A program made the position numbers and the translations under genes. Below the pieces are notes generated by a model. It was not told the DNA's origin. It ran no database searches and worked only from the letters and a program-made list of their open reading frames with translations. Positions 42,038 through 51,276 of a DNA stretch of 64,000 nucleotides are shown piece by piece (the first letter of the stretch is position 1; each line of letters begins with the position of its first letter). This stretch comes from Chitinophaga rhizosphaerae (GTDB lineage: Bacteria > Bacteroidota > Bacteroidia > Chitinophagales > Chitinophagaceae): positions 332,344 to 396,343 of the forward strand of contig NZ_RXLO01000006.1 of assembly GCF_003958645.1 (NCBI RefSeq). Reading direction: 5' to 3'.

Positions 42038-44953
42038 TTAATGTGGAATGATTTGATGTAAGATCGATGAGATGATTTGTTCGTCCTGGAGATAACCGGG
42101 ATATAATCCGTTGCCTACCGTGGCCGGTGTATGTTTCGCGTGTTGTTGAAGCGTGGCTGCCAATGCCGGGATGGCTGTTTTCACGACACCGTTTTCCCGC
42201 ACCGCGAAAGCCATCATGCGCAGCAAATCGCCCGACGTCCGGCCTTCGCGCTCATCCCCCGAAAAAACGAGCGTGCCCGTTTGCAGGATTTCCGCCATTT
42301 GCGCCAGTTGCCCGCCGATGCCGTTGGTGATGACCGCCACGTTCCCCGCGCCGAGGCCCGCGATGGCGGCGTGCAAGCTTTCCGCGACGACGGACAGGTC
42401 GACTGCCGGCGAAAAATCGAAGCGGAGCAGCTGCGCCGGCGCATCGGGCCGTAGGGAAAACGCCTGCCACATGCATTCCGAATCCCCGGTAACACCGTCG
42501 AGCAGCAGTGCGGCGGGTATTGCGGGGTCGAAACCGGTGCGTTGTTGCCAGAGACCGTTTTCGCGGGAGTAGATCCGCAGGCCGGAATTCTTTTCGGGGA
42601 GGAAGATGCGCCTGAAACGGAGATCGGTTGCCGGAACGTCGGTGATCGTCACGAAGCCGGAACTTCCCTGGAACCCCGCGGGCCGGTAAGCATCCGCATC
42701 CGCCACGAACGGAACGATGGCATGCGGCGGCAATTGCCGGACTTCTGCCAGGGGCCGCGGCAGTAAAACGTTCAAAGGCTCCTCCGGCCGGAGGTCTCCA
42801 GACATTTCCACCCGCAACACCGCCATACCGCCGTCCAGCGCGTTGCCGGATGGACCGGTCCCCCAGGCGGAGGATTCCACGGGCGCAACTTCCCCTTCCG
42901 CAATGAGGGAAAATTTCCCTGATAAACCCGCCGGCGTATGTATCTCCAGCGGACCAAGCTTCGCTTTTTCTCCCGCGCCCATTGTTTTTTCCAATCCATC
43001 GAACGCCGTGGCGATGCGGGCCGTAAACACCGACCACGCCACGCCTTCCCGCGCATCTTCCTCCGACCCGCGCGAATTACCCAGCCCCCGGCTGCCCGGG
43101 GCATCCAGCTCCAGCGCGTCCTGCTCGAATTTCGTTACGTCGAAATGGGCGGTGGAAACAACGATCTTCAGGTAATCGTGTATGCGGTATTTGTTGTATG
43201 CCCTGTATTGTTCGTCGATGGAAACGGGGATATCGTACACCGTTCTGCCGTTATCGACATAAGCCAGCTCGATCGGCCCGCCGCCCCGTGTCAGCGGGCC
43301 TTCCCCGTCGTGAATGAGTTTCGGGTAGATATCGAATTTACTGCCGAGATACAGCACGCGAACGAAGCATTTTTCTACCGGGGCGTCGGCCTTCAATGCA
43401 ATGCTGAGGCGAAACGCGGGCGGATTCCCGTCGCGGTAATGCAGTTCGAGGAGATCGTCCGTTGCCGGCGTTGTTACCGCCTGGCGGTTGCGCCCTTCCA
43501 CCACTTTCCACGTCAGCTCGAAATGTTCACGGGCCAGCCGGGGATCGAGGCGCTTCCAGTCGAGCGAGGCCATCCAGGCGCCAATGCGCTGTGCGTATCG
43601 CAGGAACATTTCCGGGCTGGCCGTTCTGCGGAAAAGCGGCAGCGTGTCGCCGTTCTCCAATAATATATAGGAACCGTCTTCCGGCCGGAACACTTCATAG
43701 CCCGCGCTTTCATCCTTCCCGAACTTCACATCCACCAACGGGTACCGCTCTTTTCCCAACGCCGTTTCCAATGCCGGATCGGGCGCCGAAACGATCGTCA
43801 GCCGCGGAGCCGCCGCCCGCACCAGGGATGCCCTGGCCGTTTGGGTAGCCGTGTCCAGCTCCGCGATATCCATGAGGGAAAAAAGGGCTTCCACTTCCTG
43901 CAGTTCCACTTCCTTCCGGAAATCCCCGTCCCGCACCTCCACCACTGCACCCGGCGAAAGGCCCTCCAGCGCGCCGGCGAAGAGTTTCCAGCGCTGGAGG
44001 CTCACATCGAACAAGACTTCGTACCGCGGCACAACGGTCAACATGGCGCCCGACAGGAACCTCCCGTCGAGGTCGGCATTTTTTGCCGCGAAAGCGACCG
44101 GATGCTGATCGGCCGCAGCCGTATTCACGACGGTTTGCAGCCGCCACATGAGATCGCGGTACGAGGTGGCCCCGCCGTTGGCCCGGAGCGTATCGGTCAG
44201 CCGCGCCGTAAAGAGCCCTCCGCGCCAGGATTCCTGCGCCAGCTCATCGGCCCGGCAGGCCGCGAAATGAATATACCCGGCGATTTCGGGTTTCATCTCT
44301 CCGTCTTCCAGTTTGAAAAACCCCGGCACATCGTGCCCCAGCAAATCGGTAAAGGCCAGTTCCGTATCGCCATCCGACTGAAAACGGGGACGGAATTCGC
44401 CCGCAGCGTCCGCGGGCGCGAGGGCGCGGGTATTGCCGCCGGCATGACAGCAATCCGTGATCACGAGGCAATGCGCCTCCGTTTTCCCGAACGCTTTCCA
44501 GAGCAGGTAAGCGAATTCCTTGTTGGTGAGGTCGCGCGCCGTGGTGCGACTGTCTGCACAAACGAACGTCTGCAGCTTCCGGCTGGGATTGTTCCGATGG
44601 AATTCGGGCGGCGCGGGCGTTTGGGAACCATGTCCGCTGTAAAAGAAAACACAGATATCACCGGCTTTGGCGCCGGCGAAATGCGTGAATATTTTTTGCG
44701 TGAAGTTATCGAAAGTAGGCGGCAGCCAAGTGAGGGGGGCATCAAGGGTGGCGGCGTATTTATCGAGCAGCCGGAGGTCGGCGGCGTTGGGCTGGAGATA
44801 ATAGGCAGGATGATAGCTGAGGCCTTCCTGCGCCGCGCATTGATCGCGGAAGAGGCGGTCCATTTTCAGCACGTCCTGTATGCAGCCGCTGAGCGGACTG
44901 TCGGGGTACCCGTTTATGCCGGCGAAAGCCGCATAAAATCGACGATCTTGCAT
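42038..44953 (-). CDS. Caspase-like (C14, metacaspase-type) protease with long C-terminal region
   Basis: A 971-residue cytoplasmic protein. Caspase-like domain about 5-300 (FAGINGYPDSPLSGCIQDVLKM, catalytic His108 in FFYSGHGSQ, Cys169 in VITDCCHAGG, and DLLGHDVPG and HFAACRADELAQE loops like metacaspases). The remaining 670 residues hold beta-rich parts, among them a region with AFRLSIALKADAPVEKCFVRVLYLG similar in style to the DUF4384 domain that often follows caspases, though I cannot confirm it. No membrane helix. It is the first gene leftward of the divergent control region. The role may be to sense or to cleave; a self-processing region cannot be identified. Confidence 0.9.
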   Translation of the reverse strand: MQDRRFYAAFAGINGYPDSPLSGCIQDVLKMDRLFRDQCAAQEGLSYHPAYYLQPNAADLRLLDKYAATLDAPLTWLPPTFDNFTQKIFTHFAGAKAGDICVFFYSGHGSQTPAPPEFHRNNPSRKLQTFVCADSRTTARDLTNKEFAYLLWKAFGKTEAHCLVITDCCHAGGNTRALAPADAAGEFRPRFQSDGDTELAFTDLLGHDVPGFFKLEDGEMKPEIAGYIHFAACRADELAQESWRGGLFTARLTDTLRANGGATSYRDLMWRLQTVVNTAAADQHPVAFAAKNADLDGRFLSGAMLTVVPRYEVLFDVSLQRWKLFAGALEGLSPGAVVEVRDGDFRKEVELQEVEALFSLMDIAELDTATQTARASLVRAAAPRLTIVSAPDPALETALGKERYPLVDVKFGKDESAGYEVFRPEDGSYILLENGDTLPLFRRTASPEMFLRYAQRIGAWMASLDWKRLDPRLAREHFELTWKVVEGRNRQAVTTPATDDLLELHYRDGNPPAFRLSIALKADAPVEKCFVRVLYLGSKFDIYPKLIHDGEGPLTRGGGPIELAYVDNGRTVYDIPVSIDEQYRAYNKYRIHDYLKIVVSTAHFDVTKFEQDALELDAPGSRGLGNSRGSEEDAREGVAWSVFTARIATAFDGLEKTMGAGEKAKLGPLEIHTPAGLSGKFSLIAEGEVAPVESSAWGTGPSGNALDGGMAVLRVEMSGDLRPEEPLNVLLPRPLAEVRQLPPHAIVPFVADADAYRPAGFQGSSGFVTITDVPATDLRFRRIFLPEKNSGLRIYSRENGLWQQRTGFDPAIPAALLLDGVTGDSECMWQAFSLRPDAPAQLLRFDFSPAVDLSVVAESLHAAIAGLGAGNVAVITNGIGGQLAQMAEILQTGTLVFSGDEREGRTSGDLLRMMAFAVRENGVVKTAIPALAATLQQHAKHTPATVGNGLYPGYLQDEQIISSILHQIIPH

Positions 44954-45151
44954 ATATACTGCTTCAATTTAAATAGGAATTCCGGGGTTATACCGAATAC
45001 ACCGCTTCGTTTGTTCCTGGGGTTATCGCGTCCTGACTAATTCGTTGAAAAATCGTATCTTAGATAATAGATTGTGACTCCAAATTAACTCCAAAAGTCG
45101 AGATTTCCATCGTGCAGCAAGGATTTTATTTACCCCAATTCCATATCAGTC
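44954..45151. promoter_or_regulatory. Divergent control region of the protease block with ACTCCAAA repeats
   Basis: The 198 bp between the two divergent operons must hold both promoters. ACTCCAAA is repeated at 45077-45084 and 45088-45095, an 11-bp pitch (one helical turn), a likely place for a regulator. TATCTTAG at 45057-45064 and, on the minus strand, TTAATTTG inside the same repeats are near matches to the -7 element. No full -33/-7 pair stands out in either direction. Confidence 0.5.
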
Positions 45152-46999
45152 ATGAAAAAGATCATCATTGCCTTTGCAAATCTTCCGCAGGCCCCGTTGC
45201 AATCGGTGACGGAGGAAGACGAGGGCATCCATAATACCCTGATCGCCGCCAACCGGGGAGATTACAGCGTTCACCGGGAGTCTTTCGCCACCGTTTCCAA
45301 CATCAACAACGCATTTTCCACTTACGGCGCGGAGATCGCCATTTTCCACTATGCCGGTCATGCCGGCGAACAATCCCTCCTGTTTACCGACCAGGCCGCC
45401 AACGGACAAGGCCTCGCTTACCTGTTGAAACCCAGTGCGGATGCGGGCGCCCTCCGGCTGGTGATCCTCAACGGCTGCTCCACGGGCGCGCAGGTAGACC
45501 AATTATTGGCATTGGGCGTTCCGGCGGTGATCGCCACGTCAGCTGCGGTAAATGATTTGTCGGCCCGGATTTTCGGCGTGGAATTCTTCAAAAACGTCTG
45601 TACCAAAAGGATGAGCATCCGCCAGGCGTTCGACGCGGCGCTGAAATCGGCGCAACTCGCGTCGCAGGTGCCGTTGGGCGTGGACGCACCGCCCGCCCGC
45701 GATCTCAACCTGCCCGGCAAAACACCCCGCGAACCGTTTTGGGGGCTGTTTTTCAACAATGCCGCGGCGGTAGACGTAAACCCGCTGCCCAGCGAGCCGA
45801 ACAAGCCGCTGCCGCCGTATGAACCCAATGCGCAATTGACCCAGGCACTGTTCAACGCGCTCGTGAAAGACGGTAATCTGCCTGCCAAACAGATCGACGA
45901 CCGGCGGCGTACGGAAATCATCGAAGACAATATGTTGCAGAAAACGATCCTCGACGTGCTACCCCACCCCATCGCCATTCAGCTCAAAACGCTGTTCGCG
46001 GCCGAATATGGCGCCGAGGGGCTGAAGCAGCCCGGCATCAAAAGGCTCGAACAGATCGGGCGGGCGTTCCACATCGCGTCGGAGTTCATGGGGATCATCA
46101 TGATCTCGCAGTTATGGGAACTGAAAATCACCCGGAAAGTGGAAAACCTGCCGGATGAAATGATGGAGCTGCTCGATAAATATTTCAGTCTTTCCATCGC
46201 CGACCGCTCCGTGTACGATTATTCCGCAATGATCCGGTCTATCCGCAAATACATCGATTCGCTGGCCGATGTGCAGTATTTCGTGAGCGAGCTGTCCACC
46301 CTGCGCGACGACGATCCGCTGAACAAGTCCTTTAGCGAGGCCTGCGTGTTCCTGCAATACATCCGGTCGGCCACGTACTCGGGTTTCGGGGCTGCGGGCG
46401 GCCAGCAGATCCCCGAGGCGGAAGTGCCCGCACTTTGCATCCGGGCGGAAGACATGCTCAGCACGGTGTTCGAGCGGCTGGGGTTCCTTCATCGTTACAC
46501 GCTCACCAGCATCCAGAATATCCGTATCAACAAATACCGGCACGATACCTTCACTGTGTTCGACCACCAGGTCGTCAAACTCATGAACTCCAATGCCAGC
46601 CACGAAATCAATTATTACCTGCTCGCCCATCACCTGGACAACAGCGGCGTGGTGCTCACCAAGCAGATGCTCCCCGTCTTCAACGTGGAAAGGCGCCAGT
46701 ACAAAGGCGATTCGCTGGAATTCCTCAATCTTTCACCCCTCGTGGTAGACGTGAATACCTTCGAAAGCCGGTCTGACCGCTCCAACCTCGTCATATTCGG
46801 GCAGTACCAACCGGCAGACGATACCTACGTTTTCCGGACGGTCCCCAAACCCGATGAGCCGCTCGACCATGTACGCATCAACATCAACCGCCGTTTTGCG
46901 CGGAACGAACAGCAGGAACAGGGGCGGTATGAAGCCATCTGCCAACAACTCACCGCCTTCCGGCAATTCGCCCAGCAGGCATTAACCCCGGCACCGTAA
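45152..46999 (+). CDS. CHAT-domain protease
   Basis: A 615-residue cytoplasmic protein. The N-terminal 200 residues are a CHAT (caspase HetF associated with TPRs) domain with the dyad His70 in AIFHYAGHAGE and Cys109 in LVILNGCSTGA, and the following PAVIATSAAVNDLSARIFGVEFF segment typical of CHAT. A Pro-rich linker (about 210-235) leads to a helical region (from LTQALFNALVKDGN) that resembles no family known to me; it holds a possible small helical adaptor (LVKDGNLPAKQ) and ends with mixed alpha/beta sequence. Its TAA shares bases with the ATG of the STAND gene (TAATG), so the two are translationally coupled. CHAT proteins in other systems are switched on by a sensor, here probably the STAND protein. 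Confidence 0.92.
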   Translation: MKKIIIAFANLPQAPLQSVTEEDEGIHNTLIAANRGDYSVHRESFATVSNINNAFSTYGAEIAIFHYAGHAGEQSLLFTDQAANGQGLAYLLKPSADAGALRLVILNGCSTGAQVDQLLALGVPAVIATSAAVNDLSARIFGVEFFKNVCTKRMSIRQAFDAALKSAQLASQVPLGVDAPPARDLNLPGKTPREPFWGLFFNNAAAVDVNPLPSEPNKPLPPYEPNAQLTQALFNALVKDGNLPAKQIDDRRRTEIIEDNMLQKTILDVLPHPIAIQLKTLFAAEYGAEGLKQPGIKRLEQIGRAFHIASEFMGIIMISQLWELKITRKVENLPDEMMELLDKYFSLSIADRSVYDYSAMIRSIRKYIDSLADVQYFVSELSTLRDDDPLNKSFSEACVFLQYIRSATYSGFGAAGGQQIPEAEVPALCIRAEDMLSTVFERLGFLHRYTLTSIQNIRINKYRHDTFTVFDHQVVKLMNSNASHEINYYLLAHHLDNSGVVLTKQMLPVFNVERRQYKGDSLEFLNLSPLVVDVNTFESRSDRSNLVIFGQYQPADDTYVFRTVPKPDEPLDHVRININRRFARNEQQEQGRYEAICQQLTAFRQFAQQALTPAP

Positions 47000-49900
47000 T
47001 GAACAGCATCCTCAATAGCCCCTTCAAATTCCTCGATCCTTACGGCAGGGAAGACTACAACATCTTTTTCGGCCGCGACGAAGAAGTGAATGCCCTGTAC
47101 CAGCACATCCACAAAAACCGCCTCGTGCTCGTGTACGGCACCAGCGGCACGGGCAAAACGAGCATTGTGCAGTGCGGGCTGCAAAACCGGATGGACGATA
47201 CCGACTGGTTCCCCCTGTTCATCCGCCGCGGCGATCAACTGGTGGAATCTTTGCTGTCGGCCACGCAATCCGCCGCCGATCCTTTCTCCGGGGAGATGCC
47301 GTCCAATTCGCTGTCTGGCGGAAAAGCGTATAAACAGGCGTCGTCCGTTTTGCGCAGCCGCAGCGGAGGAGACGCGGCGCAGAAGATTTACGAGGCGCTC
47401 AAGGGCATCAATCTCCGCTACCTCCGGTCGGTTTACCTCATTTTCGACCAGTTCGAGGAATTGCTGATCATGGGAACGGAAGAGGAAAAGAAAACGATCA
47501 TCGAGATCATCGATCATATTTTATGCGATCCGGATTTGCAGTTCTGCAATTTCCTCCTCATCATGCGGGAAGAATTTTTCGCGGGACTCAGTCCGTTCGA
47601 GCGCGCTATCCCTGATTTTTGCGACCGGCGGCTGCGCATCGAGCCCATGAGCAACCGGAACGTGGAAGAGGTGATCGTAAAAAGTTGCGAACGGTTCAAC
47701 ATCCGGCTGGAACAGGGCGCGGATAACGCCAAGGAGATCATCTCCGTATTGTCTGAAAGGCAAACCGTGTCGCTCCCCTATTTGCAGATCTACCTAGACC
47801 AGCTCTGGCGGACGGTTTACATGAACACGCCCGACAAGCCCGAGCCTTCCGGTTCCGCCTGGCCGCCGCTGACGGTGAACAGCACCATCATCCGGCAGTT
47901 CGGGAGTTTACAGCGTGTTTTGGACCGTTTCATGCACGAGCGGATCCATGTGATCCAGGAGCAGCTGGAAAAGGATTTCCCGGATATCGAAGGCGATTTC
48001 GTGGCCAATGTGCTCGACGCTTTTGTGACGAGCGAAGGCACGAAGCGGCCGCTGCCGTATGCCCGTGTGAACGATGGCATCTGGTTTACCGGGCTGGTTC
48101 CGCCATATTTGCAAGGGCGTTCGTCGGCCTTGATGACGAGTTGTTTGACGGAGTTGGAGAAGAATAAAATTTTACGGAGCGACGGGCAGACGTATGAACT
48201 GGCGCACGATATCCTGGCGGGGTTGATAGACAACCGGAGGACGGAGGAACAGCGAAAAACGGGGTTCACCGAAAAGCAGATCATCAGCCGGTACGAAGGT
48301 TACAAGAATAACACCAGCGAGCTGCTGAGCCTCCGCGAGATCGCCTCCTACGAGCCATACATGAAACGCCTGAGCCTTCCGGCAGAAGTGATCGAGTTTT
48401 ACAGGACCAGCGTAAATAAAAGGCATGCAGACCTGCTGAAGGAAAAGCGCCAGAAGTTCCGGCAGCGGCTGTGGCGGTACAGCTGGGTGATCGGTGTGCT
48501 GCTGCTCGTGGGGATCACGTTCACGATATGGTACGTCCGCAAACTGCAGCGGGAATTCAACCGCAACGAAAGCCTCGTGTACATGGGGTTCGACCTCGCC
48601 GGCAAAGACGCCAGGGAAGCGCTGGGGCTATTCAAGGTATTCAGGGATAAAGTCTATGGGGAAGATGCGAAAATGGTGGACGAGAAACTGCAGGAAATCA
48701 TGCAGCTTCAGAAATCGCAGGCTTTGTTCGCCGTATCCACCTACTCCATGCCGTTCGTGAAAGTAGACGCGCTGGACATCGATTTGTCTGACGACGGGAA
48801 GCTCGTGCTCTACAACATGCTGCCCAAGGAAACCCAGGACTCCCTGAAATCCTATCAAATCAGCACCATCCAGGGCGCCAACCTCATGAAATTCGATTCC
48901 GTCCCGTATGCCTATTTCGTAAACGGATCGAACCTGGTGGCCGTGAGCAAACGCACCATCCGCGAGGAAATGGTACCAACCGGAATATCGACCAAAGGCA
49001 ATTCGCGCAGCAACCGGATGCGGGCGATGTACTGGCTCCGGAATGAAGGGTTCCTCTATGATCCCGCGAAAGATGAAACCATCCGTATCCCCCTGGAAAC
49101 GGGGCAGCAGTTGCATGATGTCTCCGAAATCCTGAAATACGCGAACGACGCGCATGAATCCTATCACATCCAGGCAACGGCTTCCGGCAACCTCATCGTG
49201 CCATATGTGGAAAACGGCAGGGACAGGATCATGCTGCTGAACAAATACGGAAAGGTGTTCGCGCGGTTCGCGGCCTCGTCTACCGTCACCGTTTCCCGCG
49301 ACCGCCGCAAATTCATGTACCTGGAATACAATCTCGGATATTACCCGGAAATGCATGTTGTCAGCGAAACCGGTGTGGAACTGCACCGCATTTCCGGCGA
49401 GATCACTTTCACCGATTTCACGGACGACGGTTCCCCGCTTTGGGGCACGCCCGGCATCTGTAATATCCTGAACGGTGCCGATACGCTCATTTACGACGCC
49501 CCTTTCAACCGGGACATTCACTATGCCTACGCCAACCTGGCTACGGAAATGTTTGCCGTGGTGCTGGGAACGAGCCCGATCAATGTGTTCGCGTTCAGTA
49601 AGGTAAATGGGGTGAATATTTCAAATTTCAACAACGGCGCCACGGAATCGCTGCCCGGCTTCCCGATCGGGATCCATATGGGGAAAGGATACGCCATCAT
49701 GTTGCGGAACACCCATTCCGAACCGGGCGCCACCAGCGACGCGGCCGATACCATTTTCAGGTACGATTTCCGAAAGAAAACTCCACCACGGTCGTTTGTA
49801 GTAGCGGAAGGCGTGAAAGACCAACTTTACAACGCGGCATCGGGAGATGTAATGGTATACACGCAAAACAGCCGGCTTTTGGTGCTGGATAGCAATCTTA

Positions 49901-50133
49901 CGCTGAAAAAAGGCCTGATGCTCACATCGAACGATCTGTTCGGGATGTCTAACGGCGGACAAACTTTCTTCTACGCCCGCGACCGCTACCTGACGATCTT
50001 CCATAACGACACATCGCGCCTGAACGTCTTCGACCCTGCATCGATCTGGGCAAAATTGTATACGCCGGGGTCGCCGGTGCAGCCGATTACGGACAGGAAG
50101 CGGTTACGGGAGTTGGGATTGCATTTTAAATAA
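46999..50133 (+). CDS. STAND-type P-loop NTPase with membrane helix and beta-rich C-terminal region
   Basis: A 1044-residue protein. NTPase at about 5-300: Walker A GTSGTGKTS (47-55), Walker B VYLIFDQFEEL with Asp150, and a sensor-type Arg in LLIMREEF. This is the novel-STAND type (nSTAND). A winged-helix-like module follows (YELAHDILAGLI near 400), then one membrane helix (about 493-513, WVIGVLLLVGITFTIWYV). The last 500 residues are beta-rich (for example DLSDDGKLVLYNM, SGNLIVPYVENGRDRIMLLNKYGK) like a WD40-type propeller, though the repeats are weak. It would oligomerise on recognising a signal. With one helix, either the propeller or the NTPase lies outside the cytosol; the positive-inside rule and ATP need put the propeller in the periplasm. 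Confidence 0.88.
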   Translation: MNSILNSPFKFLDPYGREDYNIFFGRDEEVNALYQHIHKNRLVLVYGTSGTGKTSIVQCGLQNRMDDTDWFPLFIRRGDQLVESLLSATQSAADPFSGEMPSNSLSGGKAYKQASSVLRSRSGGDAAQKIYEALKGINLRYLRSVYLIFDQFEELLIMGTEEEKKTIIEIIDHILCDPDLQFCNFLLIMREEFFAGLSPFERAIPDFCDRRLRIEPMSNRNVEEVIVKSCERFNIRLEQGADNAKEIISVLSERQTVSLPYLQIYLDQLWRTVYMNTPDKPEPSGSAWPPLTVNSTIIRQFGSLQRVLDRFMHERIHVIQEQLEKDFPDIEGDFVANVLDAFVTSEGTKRPLPYARVNDGIWFTGLVPPYLQGRSSALMTSCLTELEKNKILRSDGQTYELAHDILAGLIDNRRTEEQRKTGFTEKQIISRYEGYKNNTSELLSLREIASYEPYMKRLSLPAEVIEFYRTSVNKRHADLLKEKRQKFRQRLWRYSWVIGVLLLVGITFTIWYVRKLQREFNRNESLVYMGFDLAGKDAREALGLFKVFRDKVYGEDAKMVDEKLQEIMQLQKSQALFAVSTYSMPFVKVDALDIDLSDDGKLVLYNMLPKETQDSLKSYQISTIQGANLMKFDSVPYAYFVNGSNLVAVSKRTIREEMVPTGISTKGNSRSNRMRAMYWLRNEGFLYDPAKDETIRIPLETGQQLHDVSEILKYANDAHESYHIQATASGNLIVPYVENGRDRIMLLNKYGKVFARFAASSTVTVSRDRRKFMYLEYNLGYYPEMHVVSETGVELHRISGEITFTDFTDDGSPLWGTPGICNILNGADTLIYDAPFNRDIHYAYANLATEMFAVVLGTSPINVFAFSKVNGVNISNFNNGATESLPGFPIGIHMGKGYAIMLRNTHSEPGATSDAADTIFRYDFRKKTPPRSFVVAEGVKDQLYNAASGDVMVYTQNSRLLVLDSNLTLKKGLMLTSNDLFGMSNGGQTFFYARDRYLTIFHNDTSRLNVFDPASIWAKLYTPGSPVQPITDRKRLRELGLHFK

Positions 50134-50204
50134 TGCGGGAAGGGGTATTTAAAATATTCAATTACTTCATAGTTGCCTGAAATTAATTATCTGCTTCGAA
50201 TTCG

Positions 50205-51227
50205 CTACCGCGAAATCCGCGTATTGATCCCCTGCGCCATCATGGCTTCCACTTCGGATTTGGAGAACAGGGGCCAATCTCCCGGAATGCTTTGTTTCAG
50301 CACGCCGCAGGCCGTCGCGAAATCGATGGTTTCCTGGGGCGGCAGGCCGGTCATAGTGCCATAGAGAAGCCCTCCCGCGAAGGCGTCTCCCGTCCCGATG
50401 CTTTCCTTCACCTGTGGAAGCGTGATCTTCAACCGGCTGAAATATGCTTTGCCGCCGCTCATGAGCGCGGCGGTGTAATGCAGGCGATCGTTTTCGGGCA
50501 CGCGGAAACTCATGGCCAGCGTATGCGTTTCGGGCATGAAGCGCGCTTGCAGTTCCTGCGCCGCGATCTCGAAACGGCGGGTCCAGGGCAGCGAGGGGTC
50601 GGTCGTCATGCCGAAATATACAAGACAGGCATCGAGATCGGCGATGGCGATGTGGCAATGCTTCAACAATGCGGGCATCACTTCTTTCGGATGTTTGCCA
50701 TATTGCCAGAGGCGCGAGCGGTAGTTGAGATCGGCGGAGATGATGAGATTCCGGCTGCGCGCGGCATCGATCGCTTCTGCGCATACATCCGCCACCGTAG
50801 CGGAAAGTGCGGGCGAAATGCCCGTCCAGTGGAAATGGGATTGATCTTTTAAAACGCCGTCCCAGTTCACCATTCCCGGTTGCAATTCGGAAAACGCGCT
50901 GCCGGCGCGGTCATAAATCACCTGGACAGGCCGGATGTGATTGCCCGTTTCGGTGAAATACAATCCGAGCTTCCTTCCGCCGTACAATACTTTTTCCACA
51001 CCTACCCCATGCCCGCGCAATTGCGCGATGCCGGCCAACGCGAGATCGTTTTCCGGCACCCGCGTTACATACTGCGCGGGAATGCCCAGTCTTGCCAGCA
51101 ATACGCACAGGTTCGCTTCCGCGCCGGCGTAATACGGAATATACCCGGAGGATTGCAGGAAACGGCTGTCGCCGCCACTGTGCAGCCTCAGCAATAATTC
51201 CCCGAAAGTGGCAAGTGCAGGATGCAT
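50205..51227 (-). CDS. PfkB-family sugar kinase (2-keto-3-deoxygluconate kinase-like)
   Basis: A 340-residue ribokinase-fold kinase: ATFGELLLRLHSGGDSRF at the start, YYAGAEANLCVLLARLG (sugar-binding strand), DLNYRSRLW, and the anion hole/base motif ESIGTGDAFAGGL with the catalytic Asp. The wording is that of KdgK, which phosphorylates 2-keto-3-deoxygluconate for the lower Entner-Doudoroff pathway. ATG 51227 is preferred because it starts at the conserved part after GGAAAA; an ATG at 51284, overlapping the RidA stop, would add 19 residues. It ends the SusC-SusD-GntP-RidA operon. No aldolase gene is seen, so the product's next step lies elsewhere. Confidence 0.88.
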   Translation of the reverse strand: MHPALATFGELLLRLHSGGDSRFLQSSGYIPYYAGAEANLCVLLARLGIPAQYVTRVPENDLALAGIAQLRGHGVGVEKVLYGGRKLGLYFTETGNHIRPVQVIYDRAGSAFSELQPGMVNWDGVLKDQSHFHWTGISPALSATVADVCAEAIDAARSRNLIISADLNYRSRLWQYGKHPKEVMPALLKHCHIAIADLDACLVYFGMTTDPSLPWTRRFEIAAQELQARFMPETHTLAMSFRVPENDRLHYTAALMSGGKAYFSRLKITLPQVKESIGTGDAFAGGLLYGTMTGLPPQETIDFATACGVLKQSIPGDWPLFSKSEVEAMMAQGINTRISR

Positions 51228-51276
51228 ACCCGGTGATTTTCCGGCAATGTAATTTTTTTCCCGGTAATCAATGCTT

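Noticed and set aside
39423..50133. Type III-E CRISPR-linked protease (Craspase)
   Set aside because: There is no gRAMP or other Cas protein and no array. The CHAT protein here lacks the TPR part of that system and is instead coupled to a STAND NTPase.
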